Shown here in pieces: positions 52,675-63,550 of a stretch of DNA of 64,000 nucleotides (position 1 is its first letter; every line of letters starts with the position of its first letter). Origin of the DNA: Saccharina japonica (Eukaryota > Sar > Phaeophyceae > Laminariales > Laminariaceae); NCBI GenBank assembly GCA_008828725.1, contig MEHQ01003423.1, forward strand, positions 183,351 through 247,350, read 5' to 3'. The notes below the pieces were generated by a model that saw only the letters and a list, made by a program, of their open reading frames with translations, was not told the DNA's origin and did no database searches. A program made the translations under genes and the position numbers.

Positions 52675-53969
52675 AATTGTACCGTGGTGTTGCTCCCGAT
52701 GCTGTTCTTGGTAGGCGTGGGAGGTCTTGGCCAAGCGCGTCTGAACCGTGGTACCTGGTATGATATGTACAAGTAAAATAGTAAATACCTGGTGCGTATG
52801 TACGAGTAACACATTTAAGTACTGCCTGATACGCACCAGTAGTGCCCAGTTTTCGTACCGACATGGTCCCATTTTGGAAGCTGCGTTGGTGTGCAGCAGC
52901 AGCGGGGGCTTGCAGACTATATGCGCTGTTTTTTGCGCAACGCTGACCGAGCGATTCGCTGCGGGAGCGCAGACGGATGCAGCCGATGGCGCCCTGCGAG
53001 ACCATACAGACACCTACATATATACCCTCGTACTTTTTTACCATGTTTTTTAGCAGCTCGATTTACGGACGGTTGGCGAGTATTCGTTTCTCGTATTTTT
53101 GGCTCGTCGCCCCGTACTATTTGTATCGCCAAGAACGCTGACCCCTGTCTCCACTAGATTGGGCTACAGAGCGTTCGACGGCCGGTACCGCTGGTCGACG
53201 CACGATGGCTCGGAGCCCGGGGCGGCGCGTAGATTGTGTACAAAACAACGGCTTACAACTTGATGTTGGACGGAGTCGCAGGGCACTTTGTTGGCCGTGG
53301 TCGAGAGGGGATGGGCAAGGGCCAACGCTGACCGGAGTGCGATTCAAGATAGCTTTTGCAGCCCTTGTGGCTGGGAAGATAGGTAGGCAGGCTCATAACT
53401 TTTGTGTGGTTGAAATTACACGCGTTGGTGTAATATATATAGTGAAAAAAATATGTTTTCGGTACAGCAGGCAGACAGTACAGTAGCGCTTAGATTCAGT
53501 TCCGTGTGCGCCTCCCTCTTGTGTCTGCGTTTACGGGCGACAAAGCAGGTTGCAAGGAGAATTTATACGGTATACTGCAAGACACAAAGGATCAAATTGA
53601 CGATGTCGCGAATATTGGAAGTGCCGGACAAGGAAGGCGCTCTGCAGATTTTTTGCTGAAGGGGCGGTGTATAGAGAGTTGTTGTTGTTAGGGACGTTCG
53701 GGACAGGCCTTGGGGGGGGGGGAGAAGAACGCGAGACAACAGACCGTTTTGCGGGAAATGAGATCGTGTGGGGTGTGGAAACTAACGACAACGAGCGTCC
53801 GGCAACGCCTCGTTAGTGCAAGAAAACCATGCATCAAAAAGTGTGCTAACTACTCCTGGTGGCACAAACGAGTGGCCCAAAGTAGGCTGGCTCGGTGGCT
53901 CGGTCGCCATCCCCCAAAATAAACGGGCGACAAATCTTCTGGGACTCCCTTGTTTGTACCGCGACACAA

Positions 53970-54165
53970 CTGCACACCTCGGACACATCACCGATTCCTT
54001 CTTGATGATCTACATTTTTCGGGGCAGATAGGTTCCTGATCTGTATGACCTATAGCCCATGCTGCCGGGTGGGAGCCGTATATCCTGCATGCTGTAGAAC
54101 AGGTTTCTCGGATTGGATCTGTACTGTCCAGATCCTGCACAACATCTCATAGCGGCAGGGTATCT
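53970..54165 (+). repeat. Dispersed repeat family D, copy
   Basis: CACCTCGGACACATC, GGGGCAGATAGGTTCC, GCTGCCGGGTGGGAGCCG and GTCCAGATCCTGCACAAC in family order. Confidence 0.8.
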
Positions 54166-54814
54166 AGACGGTTCAGATCGTGATCTGTCCGACGTGGCAA
54201 CCATTATGCATGGCCTGGGCAGCATTGCCAGAACGCGCCCGCCGCTCTTCGAAGGTTATGAGCCCCGCGCCAACGAAAATCCCGTCCGCGTGACGTAAAA
54301 TACCAAATAATACCATCTGATTATCCCCTCTCTCTGTGTAATCGCCGAAAATGAAACATCCCGAGCCTTGTTCCCACCGCACCTTTTCTACTTCTATCCT
54401 GGCGCACGCCGCCTAAACAGCGCTTGCCCTCGAAACATTGATCGATGCTTACTCGATGCTGTCATCCCGAGTCACCCACTACAAAACCGATGCCCCCATG
54501 TCCGAAGACGACGGCGCCCCAACATTGTTCCGAGGGGCAGATGACGTCCGCGTACCGACGTTCAGTGGCGAGTGGTACTCGTAGAGGAGGCACGCCTTAC
54601 CAGGATCCTGAACTCCGGCGCGGTGCGGGGCGGGGATGCCGTCTGCAACAGTAAACAGCACGCATGGGCGAGGGGCTTCCGTGTTTGGGGCGCAGGGTAC
54701 AAGAAATGTGAATGGTAGTTTAATGGCTCGATAGCCATTTTTATTCGGGGCTAATGGCTGTTCATCCTACCTAATACGGAATGATTATAGCAGGATTTGG
54801 CGCAGGGAGTCGGG

Positions 54815-55275
54815 GGGGGGGGTGTACGCATGTCATGCATGGCCGTACAGTGAACATATGGCGATAAACCCTCGCATCCCTACAATGTCGGGGCGGAGCA
54901 CGTCGAGTTTTCACCGACCAGGCAGACATTGCTTGCACCAAGCGCGAAGCGCCGTGAGTTGTTGGGCGAGTCGCATGAAGGGTGAGCTGCATCCTGCTAT
55001 CAACCGCTTGTAAGGCGGACTTTCTTGTAGATGGATGACAGCGTCGAATTCATTGATATGTTTTCTGGCGTGGCCACTTCCAGAGACAGCAATGGGTATG
55101 CTATGTAACTGCCTCGTGAGTGCCTTGCCAGATATCTGGTACCTGGTACACACTATTAGTAGGCGATGCGGCCATCTCCTTGTGCGGGGTTAAAGTTCTC
55201 CATCCCCTCAAATGATCTGACAAGACCGCCAGCCTTGGTGACCGCCAAAAAAAAACAAAAAAAGGTTACCCTAGT
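54815..55275 (-). repeat. Dispersed repeat family A, copy
   Basis: CCTCGCATCCCTACAATGTC, AAGCGCGAAGCGCCGTGAG, GGCGTGGCCACTTCC and GGTGACCGCCAAAAAA in the same order as 48518-48930. It again begins next to a G run. Confidence 0.85.
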
Positions 55276-55878
55276 TGTCGGGAGGGGGGGGGCGGGGGGT
55301 TCTGGCTCGTTTTAGTGATTGGGGAGAGGGTGTACTGGGTAAAATGAGGGCGGGCGGGGGGGCACGCATTAACTCTTCTGCGCGCTCCACAATCTGGAGT
55401 GTGGTTGTAGGAAAATTGTGGAACTGAACCCTGACCGACCGAGGCACGTGTATGCAACAACTTCCTCGACAAATCAACAAATTACACGGCCATTTAAATA
55501 TTATTTATTGGTTGGGATGTCGAGAAACAATCCCAGGAGCGTTGTGGTGGTGGTGCTGGCGACCTTCACTCTCTAGGGTGTTAGGCTATAACGGTCGACA
55601 CGACGCCCACATACGCAGTGCGCTCTAATCGTCGGATACTACAGTACTGCATATATACCCACCAAGGTACGACCACGCGAAGAACCTTACTAAACTGGAT
55701 TGGCGGTATTGTAGAAGGGACCCGAACAATAATACTTCATAATACGCGACTTGGTGTAGCTTATTGACAACAGTAGTAGTGGCTTCGTTCGAACTTCGTC
55801 CTGCCGTGTCTTTACGTATTGACAGTTCACTCTCGTACGCGTAGGGCAAAACCCACCGTCTTGCCACTACACGCGTGG

Positions 55879-56101
55879 TCACGGCTTGACCAGAAGGCCA
55901 CCGAGGGCAACAGCTCCTATCATATCATTTGAGTTGAGCTGGAAAGTAAAGGTGTGATGCTTGAAAATGACACACGCTTGTAATGTACCTGAGCTTCCAC
56001 GCCGCATCGGTTGTCGTGCATCTCGCTGCCACTGCCCCACCAGAGGCAGGTGTAGTCGGCAACCACCTCCCGGCAAAGCCTCCGTGGTTGTCTCGGAAAG
56101 C
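55879..56101 (-). CDS. Unrecognised gene, last two exons
   Basis: Exon 55989-56101 (acceptor CCTGCTGCCAG, donor GTACAT; two bases plus 37 codons) and terminal exon 55879-55938 (acceptor TACTTTCCAG, TGA stop) join in phase 0. The peptide reads RLCREVVADYTCLWWGSGSE, then MHDNRCGVEAQ|LNSNDMI, then GAVALGGLLVKP and stop. Spacing, splice sites and composition support a real C-terminus with a C...WW...C segment and a short hydrophobic end. I do not recognise the family. Upstream exons on the minus strand above 56101 were not identified. Confidence 0.6.
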
Positions 56102-56829
56102 CTGGCAGCAGGTAGGTGTAAAAAAACGACGATACAAATTGTTTGCCACTTGTCCCTGAGAGCCGTTCTACGGCAGGTATTGGTGCTGCACTTTTGAGCA
56201 GCCCAAGACTTTCTCGCTATCGAGGCTCCCCAATTGAGGAGCTAGCCAAAATATTTGGAGCTGATGTTGCCGGTTACAATATTGTCTGTTTGACACCTAG
56301 ACCATATATTGTTGTGCGTTTGTCTTAGCTTTCAAATATTTCAAAATACTGTTGTTAGAAAAGGTGTACGTAGAGCTCCTCAAGAGCAAAGCCTAACTGT
56401 ATTTAGAGAACTTCCCCTACACGTCGCACGCGTCCTGCGGTCTCTACCGACAAATACAAAAAGGCCCGACCAATGAGAAGTGCAGAAAACGAGCTGTGTA
56501 ACCGTTGGTTTTGCGCAGAAGTTAACGCTAGCGTCCACCCACCCACGCGCTCCCTTGGGGGCCTTGTCTTCGACCGCATTGAGGGTTGACGGATATCAGC
56601 ACGTCAGATTTGGGGCTAAACCTTTTACTGCCGCGGAGACGAGCGAATGGATGAGTTAGGGCGAACGTTTCTACTCCCGTGGACACTACGAATTATTTGA
56701 TCAAACACGACATTGTGTCCCCCCTCACGAAAACGCCCCCCCTACTACCAACGTCTCCACGGAAGCCTCATCAAAGTACCTGTAGAGAAAACAAACAACG
56801 TGTATCGTTGATACTACTCCCCACATTGG

Positions 56830-57000
56830 ACAGGTCATCGCTTCCCACTCAATGATCTAGACCTTTCAGGGCAAACACATTATTCCTGCTCTGTTTGATC
56901 TAGCTGTTGTTGCGGGGTGGGAGTTGGATTATCTGCATGTGCAAGGACACGTTCGCCTGGGTTGTATCTGTACTACACAGGTGCTGCGCAAAATCCAGTC
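56830..57000 (+). repeat. Dispersed repeat family D, diverged copy
   Basis: AATGATCTAGACCTTTCAGG, GCGGGGTGGGAG, ATTATCTGCATG and GGTTGTATCTGTACTACACAG match the family in order with more drift. Confidence 0.7.
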
Positions 57001-57071
57001 GGCGCATACATGGAATATTTACTACTACTACTACAGTAGTACTGCTGCTGTACGTGGTAAGCAGAGAGAGA

Positions 57072-57190
57072 CCCGCCGGCGCAGCGTAACAGGCATTCTC
57101 CTGCTGCAAGACTTTTGCGTTACTTTATGAATCGCCGGCCCAGCATAGCAGGCATTCTCCTGCCGCAAGAGTTTTTGCGTTGCTGCATTA
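57072..57190. repeat. 59-bp tandem repeat, two copies
   Basis: CGCCGGCSCAGC, GCAGGCATTCTCCTGC-like and TTTTGCGTT words repeat in order. Confidence 0.9.
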
Positions 57191-57195
57191 ATCTA

Positions 57196-57351
57196 TCTCG
57201 TAAGTGTCTAGACGAAGCGCGCCCCTCCCGGCGACAAGTCTCTTGCGCGGTGTGTCCCGGACCGATTAAAAGTGCTTGCATCGGGGAATGGCACAACGTA
57301 GACGCCGGACGTGAGGAGGGCTCTGCATACAACCTGCCAGATTGGATCTAA
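57196..57351 (+). CDS. Weak candidate terminal exon
   Basis: The plus frame ends CAVCPGPIKSACIGEWHN, then VDAGREEGSAYNLPDWI and a stop, and looks protein-like. The opposite strand is open too (SQMTFCFDVLLDRALDPIW). No acceptor is clearly favoured and no family is recognised. Confidence 0.25.
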   Translation, partial: SRKCLDEARPSRRQVSCAVCPGPIKSACIGEWHNVDAGREEGSAYNLPDWI

Positions 57352-57712
57352 CGCTCTGTCCAACAAAACATCAAAACAAAACGTCATCTGTGACATTGTT
57401 TGTTCGAACCGCGCATTCGCAAGCTGCGTGCAATACTTCGGCCGCGCGTATTGCGTAGTAAGGGATGACCTCTTGGTGTTTTGTGGACTTGGTCATTTCC
57501 CATGTTTGTGCTCAAATTGCACCCGTGGAGGGCGTCGCAGTAGGAGAGCCCGAAGCACTCGATTCAGCAGGGCTCCGAAGCCAATGTTGGGACGGCTGAC
57601 CGCATCCGCAACCCGGAGGAGGCTGTAAAAAGAGGATGCAGATACCGGCGTGTGTAGAATTCGTGTTTTACTGGGGATTACCGAGGGATGTACATTATTT
57701 GACTTTTTCGTG

Positions 57713-57870
57713 GCGCGTGTCGCGACACGTGTCGCGGCGAGTGTCGCGGGGAGTGTCGCGGCGAGTGTCGCTAACCCTAACGCTAAACCTAACCCTACGT
57801 GTCGCGGCATGTCGCGAAATGCCGCGGCACGTGTCGCCACATGCCGCGGCACGTGTCGCGCACTACGCAC
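57713..57870. repeat. GTGTCGCG repeats flanking telomere-like units
   Basis: Units of CGTGTCGCGGC and AGTGTCGCGG on the left and their partly inverted forms (ATGCCGCGGCACGTGTCG) on the right surround CTAACCCTAACG and CTAAACCTAACCCTA, which resemble CCCTAA telomere repeats. Confidence 0.8.
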
Positions 57871-58507
57871 GCAGCGAGTCAGTGCGGCATGGTTTCCGGT
57901 CGATGGTGGCTAGCATGGACGCAATCTCGGCCTTGGCTGCATACACCGAGACCTCAGACCTCGTACTCGCAGGGCTAAAAACCCGAAAACACAACGTTTT
58001 ACTGCTTTCTAACACGTGCGAGGAGTTCAAATACTGTATTATACTTCGTATTGTACATAGTTGTCACTGTAGTTGGTCATAAATCGAGAGTGAAAAGCTT
58101 AGAAGGTTGTCAATCAAATGAAATGACAAATAAAAAACTACGCGCGCCACGGGCCGGAGGCCTAGTTATCTTATCATCACTCTGCGAAGGATGTTAACAA
58201 TGTTGGATGTTATACACAAGAACTGGAATGAAACGTCGTCATCGGATACTACGCAAAAAAAGTGGTCGCAGGGAAATGTCGAGAAATATGAAGGTCATGG
58301 TGTGGAGAACTGCTTGGCAACAAGTAGTCCACGTAGTCCAGCAAGTAGTTATGAAATCGAACAGGTCTTTTCACGAGAAGACAGATGCGGGGGTCCTCAT
58401 TTTTGTCAAATTGAAAAAATACGTCAGCTGTGAGTACTACCAATTGAGTGGTTGAAATCGAACTTTGTAAGCTGCGTGATACGTGCGTCAAGCATACTGC
58501 TGTCACT

Positions 58508-58526
58508 ATATATATATATATATATT
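58508..58526. repeat. TA microsatellite
   Basis: Nine to ten TA units. Confidence 0.95.
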
Positions 58527-58984
58527 TTCGTACATAGGTACTGCCAATTGTTGACGAAAAAAACAAGACAACAATTCACCCGCCGTTTTTTTCCAACGAT
58601 GCCTAGAGTAGCAACGAAAATTTCACTTTCCGGACCCTGTGTTTTTCCTTTTTTATCGCTCTACTGTTTTTAGTGGGATCGTTACGGCCAACTATTATAC
58701 GGGGGAAGATTATTGTGGGGCTCCAGGAGCTGATTTCTAGGCCCAATATACCCGCTGTACTCGGCTGGACAGTAAGCAACGCCGATGCACTCCTCACAAG
58801 ATTCACCCGCGCGTAGAATTACGAGTGCTTTCTGGAACACTTCTCCGTTTTTCTTGGGGATGGGCACTGGCTGACCCAGTCAGTAGCGGTTATACTGTCG
58901 TCATAGTCAACTAGTACACTAAATTGAACAGCAGTACGAGTACTGGCCGAGCGAAGCGGGTTACGCGGTCGAGAGTAGCTCGGC

Positions 58985-59105
58985 CAATCCCCCCCCCCCG
59001 GCTGCCTGGTTGGTGAAAACCCAACGCGCTCCGTCCCGGCATTGTAGGGATGCGAGGGTCTATGGTCATATGACTACGGCCGTGCACAACATGAGTACAC
59101 CCCCC
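58985..59105 (+). repeat. Dispersed repeat family A, end fragment
   Basis: GGCTGCCTGGTTGGTGAAAA through GCATTGTAGGGATGCGAGGG to ATGAGTACACCCCCC, bounded by C runs on both sides. Confidence 0.85.
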
Positions 59106-59869
59106 GGCTGCCGAGGGGAGGGCGCTGGAGGCACCGCCAGAGTAACAACACTCGTTTTCGCTTAATTTCCCATCACAATTGGGGCTCAAAACAGCATTGC
59201 CCGGGGGGGGTTGGGGTCATCGACACAGTAAAACTCAACAGAAAACTCAAGAAAAAGACATGCAACGTGTGGCTCCCTCCTCTCCGATATCATATGTCTC
59301 CTTTCTTTTTCCGAAACGCCTTTTTGTGCGTTTCCGTACCAAAATGTGGCGTGTTTATTGGACGGAAGTAACATAAAAACTACTGGCGAATATACTGGCA
59401 GGGTCAATCAGTAGAAAACTACTGTCCGTATATACTCTGCCAATGCCCAGCTCTAGTTTTTCAGGGTCCCAGTTTGATGTTTGGCGCAACCAATCAGTTG
59501 TCTGTGGAGGGCCTTGTTTGTCAGAACTGTGGCAAAAACATGATTTTTTGCTGTTTTTTTGTTAAAAATCATTGTCCGAGGAATTGCTAAGAATAAGCAG
59601 ACATTTAAACTGTTAAATATGACCCCGGAAAAACGGAATACTACGCCAGTAAGCTCTCCGAAACTCCGGAGAGAATTAGGAGTCTGCCGGTGTTTTTGAC
59701 TGTCCCGCCGGGTAAAACGTATTATTTTATATCTTCTATTTTTCGGTCTAAAAACTCAGTTCCTGGATGATGCGGGAATGTTCATCTGAACGAGCGATGC
59801 TCAGCGTGAAGCAGGCCGTTTTATACCAGTCTTAAAATTGGTCGGGGTTTGTACGTACATCACCAGTGA

Positions 59870-60280
59870 ATAGCTTTATACCCCCCCGATGCGCTCGAAA
59901 GGTTGCCATTCGCGTTGAAATCGCCCCGTGTTTCAGCAGAGATATTGTTCCTCTCGGGCGTTAGCATCGCCGACGAGACGATACGCGCCGCACAGGAGGA
60001 AATCGCGACTATTACGGGGGACCATAGTTAACAGGACCAAATATTGCTAGTAAAAATAGGTAAATGTATAGGTTTTTTCTGCGTGCCGTAGGTCCTACTT
60101 ACTATGGTCCCCCGTGATACGAGCTTGACGCCGGGACAAGACCCCGGCAACCACATCAACGAGCTGACGCGACTGCGCAACCTACTGACCGAGACAGAGG
60201 AACCTATGACGGACAGGCACTTCATCAACACCACTATTGTAGAGCCCAGAAGAAGAAGAAAAATAATATTAGCTGCTTAA
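59870..60280 (+). pseudogene. Retroelement gag-like fragment split by a MITE
   Basis: The frame before the insertion reads AEILFLSGVSIADETIRAAQ then EEIATI. After the 102-bp insertion it resumes DTSLTPGQDPGNHINELTRL, then RNLLTETEEPMTDRHFIN, TTIV. The last part resembles the helical (UBN2-type) gag core of Ty1/copia elements, where I.(E/K)L..LR..L......M.D...... is typical. No zinc knuckle or pol is visible. The copia link is inference from a short stretch. Confidence 0.45.
60014..60115. mobile_element. 102-bp MITE or hairpin insertion in gag-like frame
   Basis: The left end ACGGGGGACCATAGT is exactly mirrored by ACTATGGTCCCCCGT, with GGACC/GGTCC further in. Removing 60014-60115 joins the two halves of the gag-like frame (EEIATI + DTSLTPG). 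Confidence 0.75.
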
Positions 60281-60449
60281 GTTTTTTTTTCGGTAATGAT
60301 TCCAAATGGCCAACACTCAAGATATTTTCATTCCAACAACTCAGAAAACTCCATTCTGGATTGTGTAGACACCATGATATATTTTGTATCGCCGAGAATT
60401 GCAGTGCGCTATAGGCTACGCATGCAATTACCATACATCTTTTTCACAC

Positions 60450-61860
60450 CTCGAATAACGTAACACTTAACGTTCCACATCAAATTCGTTCGAGGGCTCA
60501 ACAAGGTTTTGTTTTTAACATTACGTTACTACGTTACCTGATTTCTAGATATCGTGTAACATAGTGTTAGTACGTTACGATATTGGCGGGCGAATGCGTA
60601 ACACAATGTTGTCGTGTTGGCTAGATTCCGTACCGCCAACAACAGTATCGTGCTACTTTGTTATAGTCTGTGGATCATTGCAAGTAACATAACGTTAGGA
60701 CGTTAGCCGAAAAGCTAATTGCATCGTAACACACGTTAGCTGCAGTAGATAACGTACATCGATAAAACACTAACATGATGTTGATGTGCTAGCTCGCATG
60801 AAAATTATATAGTAGTAACAAAAGTTAGCAGATAACGCACATCCCCAATCAAACCTCAACAATGTCTTACGGCTGTGTTAGCTCGTACGTGCGAGTATGC
60901 AGATTTAGTTGTAACACGTTACATGGATAACGTACTGGCAGAGTTTCCTAATTTGTTTTAGGTGTTTTTTTGCGGGGATTCCTCCTAATACCCCCTGTTT
61001 TGGGGTTTCAAAATTTTGGAGGCGTTTTTACCGGGGATGGTATGTTATCCTCCCTTCCCGGGGATATTGTTGTAGGTGTCCCCGCGTGCGAGAGGGTACA
61101 TTGAAATTCAATACATAATGGGACATTACGTTACTCCGCAACCCCACTTTTAGTGTAACACTGGTAACACATGTTACGTACCCAAGAGTCCAAAACGGTA
61201 ACATATCAACATTTTGTGACAGCAATGACAGGTCCAGCCGTCACGCCGGTAACACGTGTTATGTATCCATGAGACCAAAACGGTAACGTAGCAACATTAA
61301 GTCAGAGCAATGACAGGTCCAACCGTCACGTAGTAACGTAACGTTACGTCCAGTTGTCATCTATGGTAACGTGCTGACGTAACAGTACAGTCAGATCGTC
61401 AATGCGAGTGGTCTGCTAACCTGATGTTACACACCCGTCGGAATGTGAGTAACATCCTAACATAGTGTTGCATCGCGACCAGCTCCGAAGGTGACCTACC
61501 TAACCTACGTTAAATATTACGTTATCCGACCTTAAGGAAGAATAAGGGGGACTCGAGTAACGTACGAATCACATAGTGTTAGTGTTACTGCAAACACGAT
61601 AGTCGCCATGAACGTTATGGCAGGGCGTTATACTAACCTGAACCCTAACACAATGTTAGTGTGTTATGTCTAGAGCCTCCTACATCATAACATTATGTTA
61701 AGATGTTAGCGAATTGGCGGATTGTGATCACAGCAGTGCATGTTAGGCTGATATAACATGCGATTCTGGACAAATCCTAACATTGCGTTACGATGCTACT
61801 GTAGTACACGTTCCGGTCACGGCGAAACACTATGTTACCGTATCATCAGTGTTATGACGG
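60450..61860. repeat. Array of TAACA...TGTTA imperfect palindromes
   Basis: At least 15 words of the form TAACAYNRTGTTA or close variants occur (for example 60557, 60599, 60685, 60727, 60771, 60816, 60912, 61165, 61250, 61417, 61458, 61646, 61688, 61778). They are typically 40-90 bp apart and are often followed by a second GTTA. The surrounding words GTTAC and GTAAC are strongly enriched. An 85-bp tandem pair (about 61163-61335) lies inside. The same words recur at 62235-62265 and 63695-63800 on either side of the LTR element. No coding exon. Confidence 0.85.
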
Positions 61861-61870
61861 TGCACCTAGA

Positions 61871-61930
61871 TAGTACCCATGGGCTATGACCCTCCTTTTT
61901 TTGGAGGGTCATATAGCCCATGGGATAGTA
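61871..61930. other. Long perfect-type hairpin
   Basis: TACCCATGGGCTATGACCCTCC-type left arm (61874-61895) pairs with the right arm 61903-61925 across a T loop, with only a 2-base bulge. It lies at the edge of the palindrome array. Confidence 0.9.
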
Positions 61931-62267
61931 CGCAATATTCGAAGGCGCTAAGGGGAAACCCAGGTCAAAGGCCGATGAAGAATGAAAGTGCCCTCGTGAG
62001 AAAAAGGCCTCCTTACGTGGAATACCGGCTTAATACCGAATCCCGTGAGGAGGGCCCTTCTTGCTCACAAATGAAGTGGAACGTGCACATACATGGTATA
62101 TCTGAGCCATATCTAAAGTCAACCACTCTGTGAGTTGGAATTTCGTCAGGTGGAGGAGGCGAGAGCAGCAAGGTCACCGACGCCAAGACGAAAAAATTGT
62201 ATCATCAGAGCCGCCGAGGTCGAGAAGAAACATAATAACGTTACTAATGTAATACGTTATACCGTTC

Positions 62268-62408
62268 TGTAATGGTATGGGCTAGGAAGGCCGGTAATTA
62301 CCTCTATATAGGTAATTGGTCCGTTTTCGTATAACTTGGATGGCATTCGTATTCGGGGTATTTATAAGGTCTGAGGGCTATACTTGAAGCCCATCGAGAC
62401 AGATGTCA
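62268..62408. repeat. Left LTR
   Basis: TG...CA direct repeat. Similarity to the right LTR continues a further 17 bases inward to GGGGATTA. Confidence 0.8.
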
Positions 62409-62421
62409 TCTCGCTCGGGGA

Positions 62422-62736
62422 TTAAAAAAAATCCGAAGAAGGGCGTGCCTCTTCCGCCTCTGCTTGCAGGCGCACTTCCTCCGCCGCAGGAGACTGCTCC
62501 TGATCCGGGCTCGAGGTCGCTGGCGCGAACGTGCCCTCCGAGACGTGATCGCCAGGGGGGCCAGTCTCAGAAGGGGGCTGGCGGTCGGAATCGCGCGATC
62601 TCGAACGCGAAGAGGAGTCGGAACCTTGGCCTCTCTGACGGGAACGCCCATGCGATCGCCCCCTGCTGGCGAACCGCCGACCGCACCTACTAAGGCAGAT
62701 GCCCTTGACGGCGCTGCTGAATTGCACACGTGTCAT
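62422..62736 (-). pseudogene. RS-rich peptide frame in LTR element interior (minus)
   Basis: The minus frame reads RFASRGRSHGRSRQRGQGSD, then SSSRSRSRDSDRQPPSETG, then a Gln/Glu/Ala-rich end. The Arg-Ser repeats would suit a nucleic-acid-binding gag tail. The mirror half encodes the same peptide on the plus strand. Confidence 0.4.
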
Positions 62737-62942
62737 ATTCTTGCGCGGAGCAGTATGTTATGGCCGAAAAGGCCAGGCTTTTTAAAGACCGCCGCACAGT
62801 TGAACTCATCATGTCCAGGCGCTGGAGCAGGCGTGGAAGGGGAGGACGCGATGGGGCCGGAAGGCGCGGCTGAAGCGGGTCCTGGCGTAGAACTTCCGGA
62901 AGTGGGGGTTGTCTGGGCGAGGAACGGTCTTCGCCGCGCAGG

Positions 62943-63281
62943 TTGCGATCCCGTGGGCGTTCCTGTCAGAGAGGCCGAGATTCCGACTCCTCTTCGCGAT
63001 TGAGATCGCGCGATTCCGACCGCCAGGCCCCTTCTGAGGCAGGCCCCCCTGGCGATCACGTCGGAAGGGGTGTGCAGTCCGCAGGCCCTTATGAAGTAGA
63101 CACCCCCGTCCCCAACGGGGGTGAGGCTCATCGATTCCCTGCGGTCGTGCTCCGCGCCAGGTTCCTGCAAGCGGTATGTATGGCAATTTTAGCGGTGAAC
63201 GAGCAGTTTCCCACTTTGATGCCTACTTTGCACCCTGGTTCTTTGGTGACGGATCCGAGGCCGTACGCTCCGGCTTCTTAG
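62943..63281 (+). pseudogene. RS-rich peptide frame in LTR element interior (plus)
   Basis: The plus frame reads RSRGRSCQRGRDSDSSSRLR, then SRDSDRQAPSEAGPPGDHV, then FPAVVLRARFLQAVCMAILA and a stop. It is the counterpart of the minus frame at 62422-62736. Confidence 0.4.
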
Positions 63282-63409
63282 CCTAGCAACTCAGAAGAGT
63301 GGGAGGGGTTCTGAGGAGCCGCATCTTCGACTCATGTTTTATTTGGGGGAACTGGGATTTCCCCGTTTTCCCCATATTTCTGCATATACGGCTCATCAGG
63401 GTGGGCTAG

Positions 63410-63550
63410 TGTAATGGTATGGGCTAGGAAGGCCGGTAATTACCGCTGTATAGGTCATTGGTCCGTTTTCGTATAACTTGGATGGCATTCGTATTCGGGG
63501 TATCTATAAGATCTGAGGCCTATACTTGAAGCCCATCGAGACAGATGTCA
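63410..63550. repeat. Right LTR
   Basis: Second TG...CA copy. A weak purine-rich stretch (CAGGGTGGGCTAG) lies directly before it, where a polypurine tract would be expected. Confidence 0.8.

Larger units (their letters stand above)
52675..55878. other. Stretch with repeats and one weak frame
   Basis: A plus frame open from about 53144 to 53486 (MARSPGRRVDCVQNN, then GVRFKIAFAALVAGKIG) has an acceptor-like CTCCACTAG before it but no family. Repeat families D (53970-54165) and A (54815-55275) fill most of the rest. Confidence 0.45.
56102..59865. other. Gene-poor stretch with repeats
   Basis: Contains repeat family D (56830-57000), a 59-bp tandem pair (57072-57190), a weak frame (57196-57351), a GTGTCGCG array around telomere-like units (57713-57870), a TA microsatellite (58508-58526) and a family A piece (58985-59105). 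No firm exon. Confidence 0.5.
62268..63550. mobile_element. Small LTR retroelement (TRIM-size) with mirrored interior
   Basis: The 141-bp direct repeats 62268-62408 and 63410-63550 both start TGTAATGGTATGGGCTAGG and end GACAGATGTCA (TG...CA), and are about 95% alike. The interior is only 1.0 kb, and its two halves are inverted relative to each other (62520-62665 versus 62940-63085). No reverse transcriptase is present. No target-site duplication is visible (CGTTC versus TCTGG). Confidence 0.75.

Noticed and set aside
52506..53044. Minus-strand frames over the end of the dioxygenase gene
   Set aside because: They are the complement of a conserved plus-strand exon and show no motif.
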